A stretch of 40,811 nucleotides of DNA. Source: Bryobacterales bacterium. Its GTDB lineage: Bacteria > Acidobacteriota > Terriglobia > Bryobacterales > Bryobacteraceae. The notes below the pieces were generated by a model, which saw only the letters and a list, made by a program, of their open reading frames with translations, did not search any database and was not told where the DNA came from. The translations under genes were made by a program, and so were the position numbers. Below, one piece after another: positions 33,829 through 40,811 of this stretch (position 1 is its first letter; every line of letters starts with the position of its first letter). The DNA lies in contig PLFE01000071.1 in NCBI GenBank assembly GCA_003136675.1, forward strand, positions 27,525 to 68,335, given 5' to 3'.

Positions 33829-33852
33829 GGAATACCGTCGCGACGGTATTCC
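33829..33852. promoter_or_regulatory. Perfect 24-bp palindrome containing site 2
   Basis: Twelve bases GGAATACCGTCG are followed directly by their exact reverse complement. The palindrome includes ATACC-N8-GGTAT at 33832-33849, the same pattern as site 1. It lies in the 200-bp gap between the divergent RraA-like (efflux) run and the small exported protein at 33895, so it could control either or both. As RNA it would fold as a hairpin with no loop, and there is no T-run, which argues against a terminator. Confidence 0.65.
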
Positions 33853-33894
33853 CTCCGGTCATGCCCCTTGCATAGTCTTGTAACCGGGGTCACG

Positions 33895-34245
33895 ATGTTG
33901 AATCGGAAACTGCGATCTTTCGGCTCCACCGCCGCGTGCGCGCTCTCGCTCGCCGTCGCGTTGGCCGGCTTCAACCAGTCCCCGCCGCCTCCCAAACCGC
34001 AGTGCTCCCAAGCGAGTCAGGGCGTCTTCTGGCCTCTGGAAACGAATCACGATCCCATGCTTCTGCAAGCCAAGGCCAGCGCCGGGGACCTGTGGCTTTG
34101 CCGCGGCGACTACGATTGGGACGCCTACTTTGTTCAAACCATCCATTTCTTCAAATGGCAGCGCATGACGGTGCGGGTGAAGATCAAACCCGCTGCGGCG
34201 CAGCGTCAGCGGCTCGCGAGCAACCGTGACCAGAGCCTGCAATAG
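33895..34245 (+). CDS. Small exported protein, unknown function
   Basis: 116 aa from ATG 33895, preceded by GGGGT, a weak ribosome site. A longer frame from 33490 runs antisense through the RraA-like gene and is rejected. A signal sequence (MLNRKLRSFGSTAACALSLAVALAG) is followed by a proline-rich step (NQSPPPPKPQC) and a domain of about 80 aa with WPLETNHDPMLLQAKA, GDLWLCRGDYDWDAYFVQ and HFFKWQRMTVRVKIKP. Two cysteines (about 37 and 69) could pair. I do not recognise the family. It shares its upstream region, including the two ATACC-N8-GGTAT sites, with the efflux run. Confidence 0.6.
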   Translation: MLNRKLRSFGSTAACALSLAVALAGFNQSPPPPKPQCSQASQGVFWPLETNHDPMLLQAKASAGDLWLCRGDYDWDAYFVQTIHFFKWQRMTVRVKIKPAAAQRQRLASNRDQSLQ

Positions 34246-34363
34246 GTTGCTGACCCTGGAATAGCGAGCGCCGCTAAGCTATTGCTTTTCAGTACGAAAA
34301 CGGTTACCCTCGAAGTTCCTCCCTCGTAGTTCCGCCAGAAAGCTAAGTCCGCTCATATTTCCA

Positions 34364-34744
34364 ATGCCCAAACAGGCCAACACCAGAATGCTGGTCGCTG
34401 TCAGCGATCTATTCTTCACGGTAAAGATACTCGACGCCGCCAAGCGTTCGCACATGCAGGCGGAGATGGTGAAGACGTCCCACGAATTACTGGAGAAGGC
34501 GAAGAGCGGGCCCGCGCTCATCATTTTCGATTTGAATTTCGAGCTCATGGAGCCGGTGAGGATGATCGCGGAACTGAAGAAAGACCCGGAGACAAAGGCC
34601 ACCGGGATGATTGCTTTCGTCTCCCATATCCAGGCCGAACTGAAGAAGGAAGCGCACGATGCGGGATGCGATATGGTGCTGGCAAGGTCCGCGTTTTCGC
34701 AAAATCTGGACCAGATTTTGCGAAGGTATAGCGGCGCGGTTTAG
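34364..34744 (+). CDS. Degenerate receiver-like (CheY-fold) protein
   Basis: 126 aa, one domain. The pattern beta-alpha repeats (MLVAVSDLFFTVKILDAAKR, ALIIFDLNF, ATGMIAFVSHIQAELKKEAHDAGCDMVLAR) resembles a response-regulator receiver with Asp in LIIFDLN at the phospho-acceptor position. However, the acidic pair at the N-terminus is reduced to a single Asp (AVSDLF) and the Lys of beta5 is not evident (MVLARSAF). It is likely a phosphorylation-independent receiver variant. No output domain, and no kinase nearby. No clear ribosome site precedes ATG 34364. Its TAG is followed one base later by the stop of the convergent vapC-like gene. Confidence 0.65.
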   Translation: MPKQANTRMLVAVSDLFFTVKILDAAKRSHMQAEMVKTSHELLEKAKSGPALIIFDLNFELMEPVRMIAELKKDPETKATGMIAFVSHIQAELKKEAHDAGCDMVLARSAFSQNLDQILRRYSGAV

Positions 34745-34745
34745 T

Positions 34746-35174
34746 CTACAGAACCAATAGCGAACTCGCGTAGCGCGTTCCCGTGGCGAGTTCTTTGATG
34801 CCGGTGTCGAAGGTTGCCAGTTGACCTTTGCGGCGGTGAGACAGCAGCAAGAGCTGCATGTCGGCGACCTGGTTGTGCCCGATGAGACGCGACTTTTGCG
34901 AATCGCTCAGACCCCTTAGGTCGATATCGACCGGCCAGAATTCGTGATGAGGGCTTTGGCAATCGCGTTCCAAACCGGCGAGCGCCATGCGGACAGCGTC
35001 GCGGGAACCGCCGAGCGCTCGGCTGGCAACGCGAAGGAATCCAGCCTGGGTGAGTGGGCAGGTGGCCCAGAGGCGGTCCGGCTCTCTTTGGAACCAGTTA
35101 TGGGCGAGCTTGTGCGAAGCATGCTGGGGAAACGCCAAGGCCACCAATACATTAACGTCGAGGAGAAAACGCAC
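34746..35174 (-). CDS. vapC: VapC-family PIN toxin
   Basis: 142 aa from GTG 35174. PIN-domain features: LLDVNVLVAL (Asp6), LTQAGFLRVASR (the position often Glu is Gln here, a common variant), HNQVADMQLLLLSHRR (Asp) and LATFDTGI (Asp). VapC toxins are Mg-dependent RNases that cut tRNA or rRNA. The start lies inside the end of the antitoxin gene (23-bp overlap), the classical order and coupling. It converges with the receiver-like gene. Confidence 0.88.
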   Translation of the reverse strand: MRFLLDVNVLVALAFPQHASHKLAHNWFQREPDRLWATCPLTQAGFLRVASRALGGSRDAVRMALAGLERDCQSPHHEFWPVDIDLRGLSDSQKSRLIGHNQVADMQLLLLSHRRKGQLATFDTGIKELATGTRYASSLLVL

Positions 35175-35427
35175 GCCGGTATTCTTCTTCGTACTCGTCT
35201 TTCTCGAACAGCTGGAGCGTTTCGTTCGTGAACGGGGGTGAGCCTGGAGGAAGTTTGAAAATCACCCAACCGTTCCTGGTCTCCATCTGGGTCTGAAGTC
35301 GAGCGAGACTCTCCGCTCCTCGGTGGACCAGATCGGAAGCCGCTTGGCCAAGAGCGATCCCGCGTTCCTCGGCATACCTCTTGATTTCATCGAACGCGTC
35401 ATCTTCGATGTTAATGGTCGTGCGCAT
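35152..35427 (-). CDS. vapB: VapB-type ribbon-helix-helix antitoxin
   Basis: 91 aa, ATG 35427. The N-terminus MRTTINIEDDAFDEIKRYAEERG is a ribbon-helix-helix DNA-binding module (beta strand then two helices, to about residue 45). The C-terminal half (WVIFKLPPGSPPFTNETLQLFEKDEYEEEYRRA) is acidic and extended, as expected for the toxin-wrapping part. It should neutralise the overlapping VapC and repress its own promoter. A 9-bp inverted repeat flanks the -10 box immediately upstream of its start. Confidence 0.85.
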   Translation of the reverse strand: MRTTINIEDDAFDEIKRYAEERGIALGQAASDLVHRGAESLARLQTQMETRNGWVIFKLPPGSPPFTNETLQLFEKDEYEEEYRRAFSPRR

Positions 35428-35460
35428 TTGATGTCATTGTAGCAGATTTCAGACATCAAA
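35427..35460 (-). promoter_or_regulatory. vapBC promoter with flanking inverted repeat
   Basis: TTTGATGTC (35427-35435) and GACATCAAA (35452-35460) are exact inverted 9-bp arms separated by 16 bp. On the coding (minus) strand the spacer holds TACAAT (complement of 35436-35441), a good -10, ending 8 nt before the ATG; one arm runs into the start codon. Binding of the ribbon-helix-helix antitoxin to the arms would block transcription. No -35 of quality and no Shine-Dalgarno are visible, so the mRNA is probably leaderless or nearly so. Confidence 0.65.
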
Positions 35461-35562
35461 GACGGCAAGAGATCTCATCAATTCACAATCAGGCTGATGC
35501 GCGCAAGGGGTTTTTGACGGTCGCTCGGCAATAGTGACCCTGATTCTCCAATCGCGGGGTTG

Positions 35563-35590
35563 CCCGCGTGCTCATCCCCGCGTGCTCATC
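35563..35590. repeat. Tandem 14-bp duplication at the trpD stop codon
   Basis: CCCGCGTGCTCATC occurs twice in perfect tandem (35563-35576 and 35577-35590). The trpD TGA (complement of 35589-35591) falls at the edge of the second copy. It looks like a slippage duplication just downstream of the gene; no function is apparent. Confidence 0.7.
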
Positions 35591-36641
35591 AAGGTGCACC
35601 TCGATCGCCGCCTCCCTGTCGCTCCCAGTTCGTGAGGACTGCCAGCGATTTCAGTTTTTCCCCCGCGGCGCCGGTGTCAATTGACCGGGCGCCCAGTTCG
35701 ACTCCTTCCCGATACGACCCCGCCTTTCCCGCCGCCATCAACGCCATCGATGCATTCACCAGCACGATATCGCGCTTCGCTCCTTTCTCACCATTCAGAA
35801 TGTCCTGCGTGATATGGGCGTTCTCGGCCGGGCTGCCACCGCGCAGGCTGTCCATACTCGCGCGGGCGATTCCGAAATCCTCCGGCTGCACGCGGAGTTC
35901 GTGAACCGCGCCGTTTTGAATGGCGAACACGGTGGTGGAACCCGTGAGCGTCACTTCATCCATGCCATCATCCCCATGCACCACATAGCCCCGTTCGAGG
36001 CCCAGTTCATTCAGGGCGTCGGCCACCCGGGCGGCCGCATCCAGCGAAGGCGCGCCCACCATCTGCGCTCGTGCGGGAGCGGGGTTTGAGAGCGGGCCTA
36101 GTAAATTGAACACGGTCCGCATTTTGAGTTCGCGGCGCACGACTTGCGCCTGCCTGGCTGCCGGATGGAATGCGGGGGCGAACAGAAAGCAGATCCCTGC
36201 TTCGCGCAACGCTCGTGCGGCCTGCTCACCAGTGGCGGCGATGGTGACGCCCAGTTCCTCCAGAACGTCCGCGCTTCCCGACGCGCTCGAGAGTGCGCGA
36301 TTGCCGTGCTTGGCTACGGGGACCCCGCATCCTGCGACAACGAACGCCACCGTCGTGGAAATGTTGAAGGTGTTGTGGCCGTCGCCCCCGGTGCCGCACG
36401 TATCAAGAAGGGTTTCGCCGGGGCCGGCCTCGAAAGGAACGGGGATGGCTGCTTCACGCAGAGCCCGCGCGAAGCCCGCTAGTTCTTCAGCGGTTTCGCC
36501 CTTCATGTGGAGGGCGATCAGGAACGCCGCCAGTTGCGCGTCCGTCGCGCCGCCATACAGGATGGATTGCATGGCGGCGTGGGAGTCAACGGCGTTCAGG
36601 TGACGGCGCGCTGTTACGGAATGCAGATAAGGCAGCAGCAC
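35589..36641 (-). CDS. trpD: Anthranilate phosphoribosyltransferase
   Basis: 350 aa from GTG 36641. Hallmarks are CGTGGDGHNTFNIST (from residue 82; PRPP binding), KHGNRALSSASGSADVLEELG (111-131; anthranilate and phosphate), and MRTVFNLLGPLSNPA. It transfers the phosphoribosyl group of PRPP to anthranilate, the second step of tryptophan synthesis, in the cytoplasm. No other trp genes are in the window, so this is a detached copy. The start codon lies at the edge of an inverted repeat (36641-36656). Length and motifs are normal for the family. Confidence 0.95.
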   Translation of the reverse strand: MLLPYLHSVTARRHLNAVDSHAAMQSILYGGATDAQLAAFLIALHMKGETAEELAGFARALREAAIPVPFEAGPGETLLDTCGTGGDGHNTFNISTTVAFVVAGCGVPVAKHGNRALSSASGSADVLEELGVTIAATGEQAARALREAGICFLFAPAFHPAARQAQVVRRELKMRTVFNLLGPLSNPAPARAQMVGAPSLDAAARVADALNELGLERGYVVHGDDGMDEVTLTGSTTVFAIQNGAVHELRVQPEDFGIARASMDSLRGGSPAENAHITQDILNGEKGAKRDIVLVNASMALMAAGKAGSYREGVELGARSIDTGAAGEKLKSLAVLTNWERQGGGDRGAP

Positions 36642-36656
36642 TAAGCTCTAGCTTAG
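36641..36656. repeat. Inverted repeat at the trpD start
   Basis: CTAAGCT (36641-36647) and AGCTTAG (36650-36656) are exact inverted arms around a 2-bp centre, between the stop of the TIGR03118-like gene and the trpD GTG. It could be a regulator site over the trpD translation start, or a short hairpin ending the upstream transcript; there is no T-run, so a rho-independent terminator is unlikely. Confidence 0.4.
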
Positions 36657-36663
36657 CTGTCAC

Positions 36664-37674
36664 TTACTCGGGGGCATAGAAACCGAACAGGCCGCCGGTT
36701 TCCTTCTTCACTCCCGCCGTGAAATACAGCCAGTCGGTGGGGCCGTTGTTGCCGCCCTGCCCGAAGGCCAGTGCCCAAAGACCGGGGATCACGATCGGTT
36801 TGTTGTTCGATCCCTGCAACGATCCAATGACTTTTCCAGTCGCAAAGTCGAACGCGATCACTTCGCCGCTTCCGAAGTTCCCCACCAGCAGATCTCCGGA
36901 CAGCGTCCCGAAATCCGAACCGGCCAGCGCGATTCCCCAGGGCGCGTTCATGTAATTGCCGTGCTGCAGGCGCATCAGCAGCTTGCCGTTTTCCGCAAAC
37001 GCATCCACGTAGCCGAGTCCCGGGCCATCCACTTCGTTCTGCTTGCTGGCGTCCTGCTTGGCGAATGTGACGAACAGGGTTGTGCCAATTGCCTGTATGT
37101 TGAACGGAGCGTAGCCCGCGGGAATATCGGGGTCGAAAAACGCGTCGGGCGCAAGTGTTTGCAGCTCGAAGTTGGTGTTGTAAGCCTCCACTTTTCCGGA
37201 GAAGAAATTAGCGGCATAAAGGGCGTTCAGCCCGGCCGGCAGGCAGAGGCCTTTATAAACGGCGGCGGCGCCGTTATCCACGATGATGGTTGAACTTGGC
37301 GCGCCGTTCCAGCCCTGAATCGTCCCGTCTTCAGTGTCGAACAGGAAGAAGTTGCCTCCGAAATCCGTCGTGCTGTTGGCGACGATTCCACTGGGCGCTC
37401 CAATGCTGCCCCCCGCCTTTCCCGGCGGAATCGTGACCACCAGGCTTTGGATCTGGCCTTCTCCGTTATAAAGCGTGGAAAGGCCGGAGTTGTTGTCCGA
37501 CACCCACCAGGGGTTTTCCCCGGAAGCGGCCAGGCCCCAGGGGTTGATCAGGTTCGGGTCGGTGAAAGTTGCCCCGCCACTTACGCTCGAGACGAGTTTC
37601 GTGACGGAATACGTTTGGGCGGACAGCGCCGCGGACAGCGTTGCAGCGAGCAGGGCTGTTGTGATGATTTTCAT
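36664..37674 (-). CDS. TIGR03118-family secreted protein
   Basis: 336 aa from ATG 37674 (AAGGA about 8 nt upstream), opening a signal peptide MKIITTALLAATLSAALSAQ; a longer frame to 37878 has no such signal. Sequence features match the TIGR03118 group of extracellular proteins: LINPWGLAASGENPWWVSDN, NFFLFDTEDGTIQGWN, LYAANFFSGKVEAYN, GYVDAFAENGKLL, NAPWGIALAG and LLVGNFGSGEVIAFD. The repeating pattern suggests a beta-propeller. Function unknown. It diverges from sucC, with a 214-bp gap. Confidence 0.85.
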   Translation of the reverse strand: MKIITTALLAATLSAALSAQTYSVTKLVSSVSGGATFTDPNLINPWGLAASGENPWWVSDNNSGLSTLYNGEGQIQSLVVTIPPGKAGGSIGAPSGIVANSTTDFGGNFFLFDTEDGTIQGWNGAPSSTIIVDNGAAAVYKGLCLPAGLNALYAANFFSGKVEAYNTNFELQTLAPDAFFDPDIPAGYAPFNIQAIGTTLFVTFAKQDASKQNEVDGPGLGYVDAFAENGKLLMRLQHGNYMNAPWGIALAGSDFGTLSGDLLVGNFGSGEVIAFDFATGKVIGSLQGSNNKPIVIPGLWALAFGQGGNNGPTDWLYFTAGVKKETGGLFGFYAPE

Positions 37675-37785
37675 AAGCGATCCTTTGCGCGAGAGTTTGT
37701 TTGAGCCGTGTCCCCGGGGACGTTCGTACTCCAGTGTTCGTAGGCTAAAACGCGCGCCCGCGGGCAATCTAGTCGGATTTGTGCC

Positions 37786-37807
37786 GTTGTTGTAAGGTTG
37801 TTGTAAA
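37786..37807. repeat. Two tandem 11-bp units upstream of sucC
   Basis: GTTGTTGTAAG and GTTGTTGTAAA sit back to back in the divergent gap between the TIGR03118-like gene and sucC, about 23 bp before a -10-like TATAGT (37831-37836; TTCCGT 17 bp upstream as a poor -35). They could be direct-repeat activator sites, or simple slippage. Confidence 0.4.
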
Positions 37808-37888
37808 TTCCGTGGAAATGGGTCGCGTGATATAGTTCTAAGGAGCTTGCGCGAGTAGTTTCCATCGCATTCACTCAATCGGAATCAA

Positions 37889-39055
37889 ATGAAAATACAC
37901 GAATACCAGGCGAAGGCGATCCTGGCGAAGTTCGATGTGCCCGTGCCTCGGGGTGAGGTGGCGTTCACAGTGGCTGAAGCGGAATCCGCCGCCAAGGCGC
38001 TCGGCGGCAGCGTCGTTGTGAAGGCTCAGATTCACGCCGGTGGCCGCGGCAAAGGCGGCGGCGTCAAGATCGCCAAGAGCGCCGAAGAAGCCGCTCTCAT
38101 TGCGGAAAAGATGCTCGGCATGACTCTGGTGACGCACCAGACCGGGCCGGAAGGCCGCCTTGTCCAGCGGCTGCTGGTGGAAGAGACCCTGCCCATCGAC
38201 AAGGAGCTTTACCTTGGCATCGTGCTCGATCGAGCCACCGGCAAACTGGTGTTCATGGCTTCCGCCGCGGGGGGCATGGAGATCGAAGAAGTTGTAGCGA
38301 AAGATCCCCACGCGATTTTGAAAGAAGTGATCGAGCCCGGTTACGGCATGAGTCCGTTTCAGGCGCGCAAGCTGGCGTTTGGAATTGGGATTCCCGCGGC
38401 CAGCGTGATTAGCGCGGTACAGGCCATCATCGCCTTGACCAAAGCCTGCGAAGCGAACGACGCGACGCTGGCCGAAATCAATCCGTTCATACTGACCAAA
38501 GACGGCAAGGTCTATGCGCTCGACGCCAAGATCAATTTCGATGACAACGCGATGTTTCGTCACCGGGATCTGATGGAGTTGCGCGATTTGAACGAAGAAG
38601 ATCCACTGGAAGTGGAAGCCTCGAAGTTTGGTTTGAATTACGTGAAGCTGGATGGCGATGTGGCCTGCATGGTGAACGGCGCCGGTCTCGCGATGGCCAC
38701 CATGGACATCATCAAGTATGCGGGTGGCAGCCCTGCGAATTTCCTCGATGTCGGCGGCGGCGCGAATGCCGAGCAGATCAAGAATGCGTTCCGGATTCTG
38801 CTATCCGATAAAGGCGTGAAGGCCGTCCTGATCAATATTTTCGGTGGCATTCTTCGGTGCGACACTCTCGCCACCGGGGTTCTGGCGGCGGCGCGCGATC
38901 TGGATGTGAAGGTGCCGATTGTGATCCGCATGGAAGGAACCAATGTGCAGGAGGGGCGTCGGATTTTGAAGGAGTCCGGCTTCAACTTCACGGTTGCTGA
39001 GGGCATGCGCGATGCGGCTGAGAAGGTTGTGCGGCTGGCGGGAGCGAAGAACTGA
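37889..39055 (+). CDS. sucC: Succinyl-CoA synthetase, beta subunit
   Basis: 388 aa, normal length. ATP-grasp N-terminal domain ([41 protein letters not shown]) and CoA-ligase C-terminal domain ([56 protein letters not shown]). With SucD it converts succinyl-CoA to succinate with formation of ATP (or GTP) in the TCA cycle. It overlaps sucD by one base (TGATG). There is no strong Shine-Dalgarno, and a -10-like TATAGT lies at 37831. Confidence 0.97.
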   Translation: MKIHEYQAKAILAKFDVPVPRGEVAFTVAEAESAAKALGGSVVVKAQIHAGGRGKGGGVKIAKSAEEAALIAEKMLGMTLVTHQTGPEGRLVQRLLVEETLPIDKELYLGIVLDRATGKLVFMASAAGGMEIEEVVAKDPHAILKEVIEPGYGMSPFQARKLAFGIGIPAASVISAVQAIIALTKACEANDATLAEINPFILTKDGKVYALDAKINFDDNAMFRHRDLMELRDLNEEDPLEVEASKFGLNYVKLDGDVACMVNGAGLAMATMDIIKYAGGSPANFLDVGGGANAEQIKNAFRILLSDKGVKAVLINIFGGILRCDTLATGVLAAARDLDVKVPIVIRMEGTNVQEGRRILKESGFNFTVAEGMRDAAEKVVRLAGAKN

Positions 39056-39933
39056 TGAGCGTTCTGGTTGATGAAAACACGCGTTTAATCGTGCAGGGGT
39101 TTACGGGCCGGGAAGGCACATTTCATGCGACGCAGGCCATCGCTTATGGAACGCGCGTCACCGGCGGGGTGACTCCCGGCAAAGGCGGATCGAAGCATCT
39201 GGACCTGCCCGTTTTCGATACAGTGTCGCAGGCTGTGCGCGAAACGGGCGCCAATGCCACGGTCATTTTTGTGCCGCCTCCGTTCGCGGCTGACGCGATT
39301 ATGGAAGCGGTGGACGCGGGGCTGGCGCTGGTGGTGTGCATCACCGAAGGCATCCCGCAGCTCGACATGGTGAAGGCCTGGAAGTACATGCAGGGCAAAC
39401 CCAGCCGTCTGGTGGGTCCGAATTGCCCGGGCGTGATTTCTCCAGGGAAGTGCAAGATCGGCATCATGCCGGGACATATCCACAAGCAGGGAAATGTGGG
39501 TGTGGTTTCACGATCGGGCACGCTGACTTACGAAGCCGTCGGTCAGTTGACCGCGCTCGGGATTGGGCAATCGACCTGTATCGGAATCGGCGGCGATCCC
39601 ATCATCGGGACTTCATTTACCGACGCGCTGAAGTTGTTTAACGCCGATCCGGATACGCATGCCATTGTGATGATCGGCGAAATTGGCGGCAGCGCGGAAG
39701 AGAGCGCCGCGGAATACGTAAAGGCTCACGTGACTAAGCCGGTGGTGGGTTTCATTGCCGGGCAGACGGCGCCCCCAGGACGCCGCATGGGGCACGCCGG
39801 CGCGATTATCTCCGGTGGGTCCGGCGCCGCCCCCGATAAGATCCGCGCGATGGAGCAGGCCGGGATCACGATGTGCGCCTCGCCCGCCGATATGGGCGCG
39901 AAGATCAAGAGCCGCCTCGAAGGAATTTCTTAA
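39055..39933 (+). CDS. sucD: Succinyl-CoA synthetase, alpha subunit
   Basis: 292 aa. CoA-binding N-terminal region ([28 protein letters not shown]), and the ligase part with [20 protein letters not shown] and the phospho-histidine His247 in [13 protein letters not shown]. It carries the phosphohistidine that moves phosphate between succinyl-phosphate and nucleotide. Its ATG overlaps the sucC TGA by one base and its TAA is 2 bp before ndk, a compact three-gene unit. Confidence 0.97.
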   Translation: MSVLVDENTRLIVQGFTGREGTFHATQAIAYGTRVTGGVTPGKGGSKHLDLPVFDTVSQAVRETGANATVIFVPPPFAADAIMEAVDAGLALVVCITEGIPQLDMVKAWKYMQGKPSRLVGPNCPGVISPGKCKIGIMPGHIHKQGNVGVVSRSGTLTYEAVGQLTALGIGQSTCIGIGGDPIIGTSFTDALKLFNADPDTHAIVMIGEIGGSAEESAAEYVKAHVTKPVVGFIAGQTAPPGRRMGHAGAIISGGSGAAPDKIRAMEQAGITMCASPADMGAKIKSRLEGIS

Positions 39934-39935
39934 CT

Positions 39936-40349
39936 ATGGAACGTACGTTTTCGATGATTAAGCCGGATGCGGTGAAGGCCGGACATGTGGGCGGGATTCT
40001 GGCGGTGCTGGAAAAGGAAGGCTTCAAGATCCGCGGGCTGCGCATGACGCACCTCTCGAAGGCGCAGGCCGGCGCTTTTTATGCGGTGCATCGCGAGCGG
40101 CCCTTTTATGCGAGCCTGGTCACTTTTATGACCGAGGGTCCGGTAGTGGCGATCGTGCTGGATCGCGCCGACGCGGTGAAGAAGCTCCGCGAAGTGATGG
40201 GCGCCACCAACCCCGCAAATGCCGCCGAGGGCACCATCCGGAAGTTGTTTGCGGAGAGCATCGAGCGGAATGCGATTCATGGCTCCGATGCACCCGAGAC
40301 GGCCGCGCAGGAGATTCCGTTCTTCTTTACAGGCGCGGATTTACTGTAA
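39936..40349 (+). CDS. ndk: Nucleoside diphosphate kinase
   Basis: 137 aa. MERTFSMIKPDAVKAGHVG is the family start (Lys9), and NAIHGSDA carries the phosphorylated His115; the length is standard. A longer frame from 39873 overlaps sucD and is not needed; AAGGAA in the end of sucD serves as ribosome site. It transfers gamma-phosphate among nucleoside triphosphates; linkage to sucCD fits the known exchange between the synthetase's NTP product and NDK. Confidence 0.97.
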   Translation: MERTFSMIKPDAVKAGHVGGILAVLEKEGFKIRGLRMTHLSKAQAGAFYAVHRERPFYASLVTFMTEGPVVAIVLDRADAVKKLREVMGATNPANAAEGTIRKLFAESIERNAIHGSDAPETAAQEIPFFFTGADLL

Positions 40350-40367
40350 CTCGAAGCATTGCCGCCA

Positions 40368-40784
40368 TCAACGTCCTGCACTTGGCTGATGCGGTTGGCG
40401 GTCGAGCCACGCGTGTCGGGTCGCGACTCCCACACCAGCGCAAAGAAGGAGGCAGCTGCCTCCGTATGAGGGGTTGATCGCGAGCATGGTGAGGCCGCCC
40501 TCCTGAGCCTTGCGTAGGGACTTGCTCGCGTGCTCGTCTTCCATCCCCGGCCGGTACCTGCGGACGTCGCTGATGTCCCGAGTCGTGAGGTCCTTTGCTG
40601 ATGTGCTTTCGATGTCGAGAATGATGTTTCCGGCGCAGAAGCCGTCCGCGGCAAGGGCGGCTACACCCGTCGCGGTTAAGACGAATCGCTCTCCTTGGAG
40701 GGTTTTGACGAAGACGTGAGCCGTTGCTCCCTCGATCCAAATGCCTTCGAATTCGCCGTCATGAAAATCCTTGAATGAAACCAT
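40368..40784 (-). CDS. Hypothetical protein
   Basis: 138 aa from ATG 40784 (a GTG at 40799 is a possible longer start, with no signal). N-terminal part is beta-rich (MVSFKDFHDGEFEGIWIEGATAHVFVKT, ERFVLTATGVAALAADGFCAGNIILDI), the rest is mixed, ending in a hydrophobic Cys-bearing stretch (SCLLLCAGVGVAT) and an arginine-rich tail that may not be real. I do not recognise a family. It converges with ndk at 18 bp. Confidence 0.45.
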   Translation of the reverse strand: MVSFKDFHDGEFEGIWIEGATAHVFVKTLQGERFVLTATGVAALAADGFCAGNIILDIESTSAKDLTTRDISDVRRYRPGMEDEHASKSLRKAQEGGLTMLAINPSYGGSCLLLCAGVGVATRHAWLDRQPHQPSAGR

Positions 40785-40811
40785 ACGTAAGGGTCTCACG
40801 GATCTTCTTTA

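Noticed and set aside
33490..33894. N-terminal extension of the small exported protein
   Set aside because: It is antisense to the RraA-like gene and crosses the operator region; the signal peptide starts at 33895.
35563..35590. Tandem 14-bp repeat considered as a CRISPR or attachment site
   Set aside because: Only two units, no spacers, no cas or integrase genes; a simple slippage duplication explains it.
37710..37721. GTCCCCGGGGAC palindrome in the sucC divergent gap
   Set aside because: Short GC-only palindromes are expected by chance in this GC-rich DNA, and it is not repeated.
37741..37750. TAGGCTAAAA as a second DtxR box upstream of sucC
   Set aside because: Only one half resembles the palindrome at 12005-12020; the other arm is missing.
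1..40811. Search by eye for tRNA, rRNA, insertion sequences, integrases and rho-independent terminators
   Set aside because: No cloverleaf, transposase, integrase or hairpin followed by a T-run could be supported.

Overview
The window looks like an accessory-rich but gene-dense piece of an Acidobacteriota chromosome, most like the Bryobacterales / Candidatus Solibacter group. This is inferred from content, not from a search: GC-rich codon use, very large Oar-type TonB-dependent receptors with an N-terminal carboxypeptidase-regulatory domain, Gloeo_Verruco repeat and TIGR03118-type secreted proteins, exported SAM methyltransferase and Tat-exported Gfo/Idh/MocA proteins, and scattered PIN toxins. 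I see no rRNA, tRNA, insertion sequence, phage gene or CRISPR array. No gene-free stretch exceeds 300 bases; the largest gaps (about 200 bp, near 33.8 kb and 37.8 kb) are divergent promoter regions.

Layout. (1) 1-2.2 kb, minus strand: exported methyltransferase, Tat-exported oxidoreductase and a PIN toxin cut by the window edge. (2) 2.2-16.8 kb: a metal-flavoured cluster of a secreted repeat protein, multicopper oxidase 1, TonB receptor 1, TonB receptor 2, a DtxR/MntR-family regulator, multicopper oxidase 2, a secreted beta-propeller-like protein and an O-antigen ligase. Three successive gene pairs converge with stop codons that touch or overlap. A perfect 16-bp palindrome of DtxR-operator type lies between receptor 2 and the regulator. 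(3) 16.8-22.9 kb: small exported proteins (glycine-rich, DinB, HNH nuclease), two M48 metalloproteases, a PLP enzyme, a Rieske protein and MutM. (4) 22.9-33.7 kb, minus strand: a seven-gene efflux unit running from an RraA-like protein through a lipoprotein adaptor, two tandem RND pumps, a TolC protein and a small membrane protein to a NarL/FixJ response regulator. Two ATACC-N8-GGTAT sites, one inside a perfect 24-bp palindrome, sit upstream of its first gene. (5) 33.9-37.7 kb: small proteins, a VapBC-type toxin-antitoxin pair with an inverted repeat around its -10 box, trpD and a TIGR03118-like secreted protein. (6) 37.9-40.3 kb: sucC-sucD-ndk, then an unrecognised gene.

How the genes may work together. 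The 3.4-14.3 kb cluster reads as a self-regulated extracytoplasmic metal or substrate acquisition and oxidation module: receptors in the outer membrane, copper oxidases in the periplasm, and a Mn/Fe-type repressor between them. The efflux unit has the MdtABC architecture (one adaptor, two RND subunits), but both pumps lack the canonical TM10 lysine of the proton relay and the second has gained membrane aspartates. Its last gene could close a feedback loop on the paired sites upstream. Several genes have a -10-like hexamer 6-8 nt before the start codon and no Shine-Dalgarno, suggesting leaderless transcripts.
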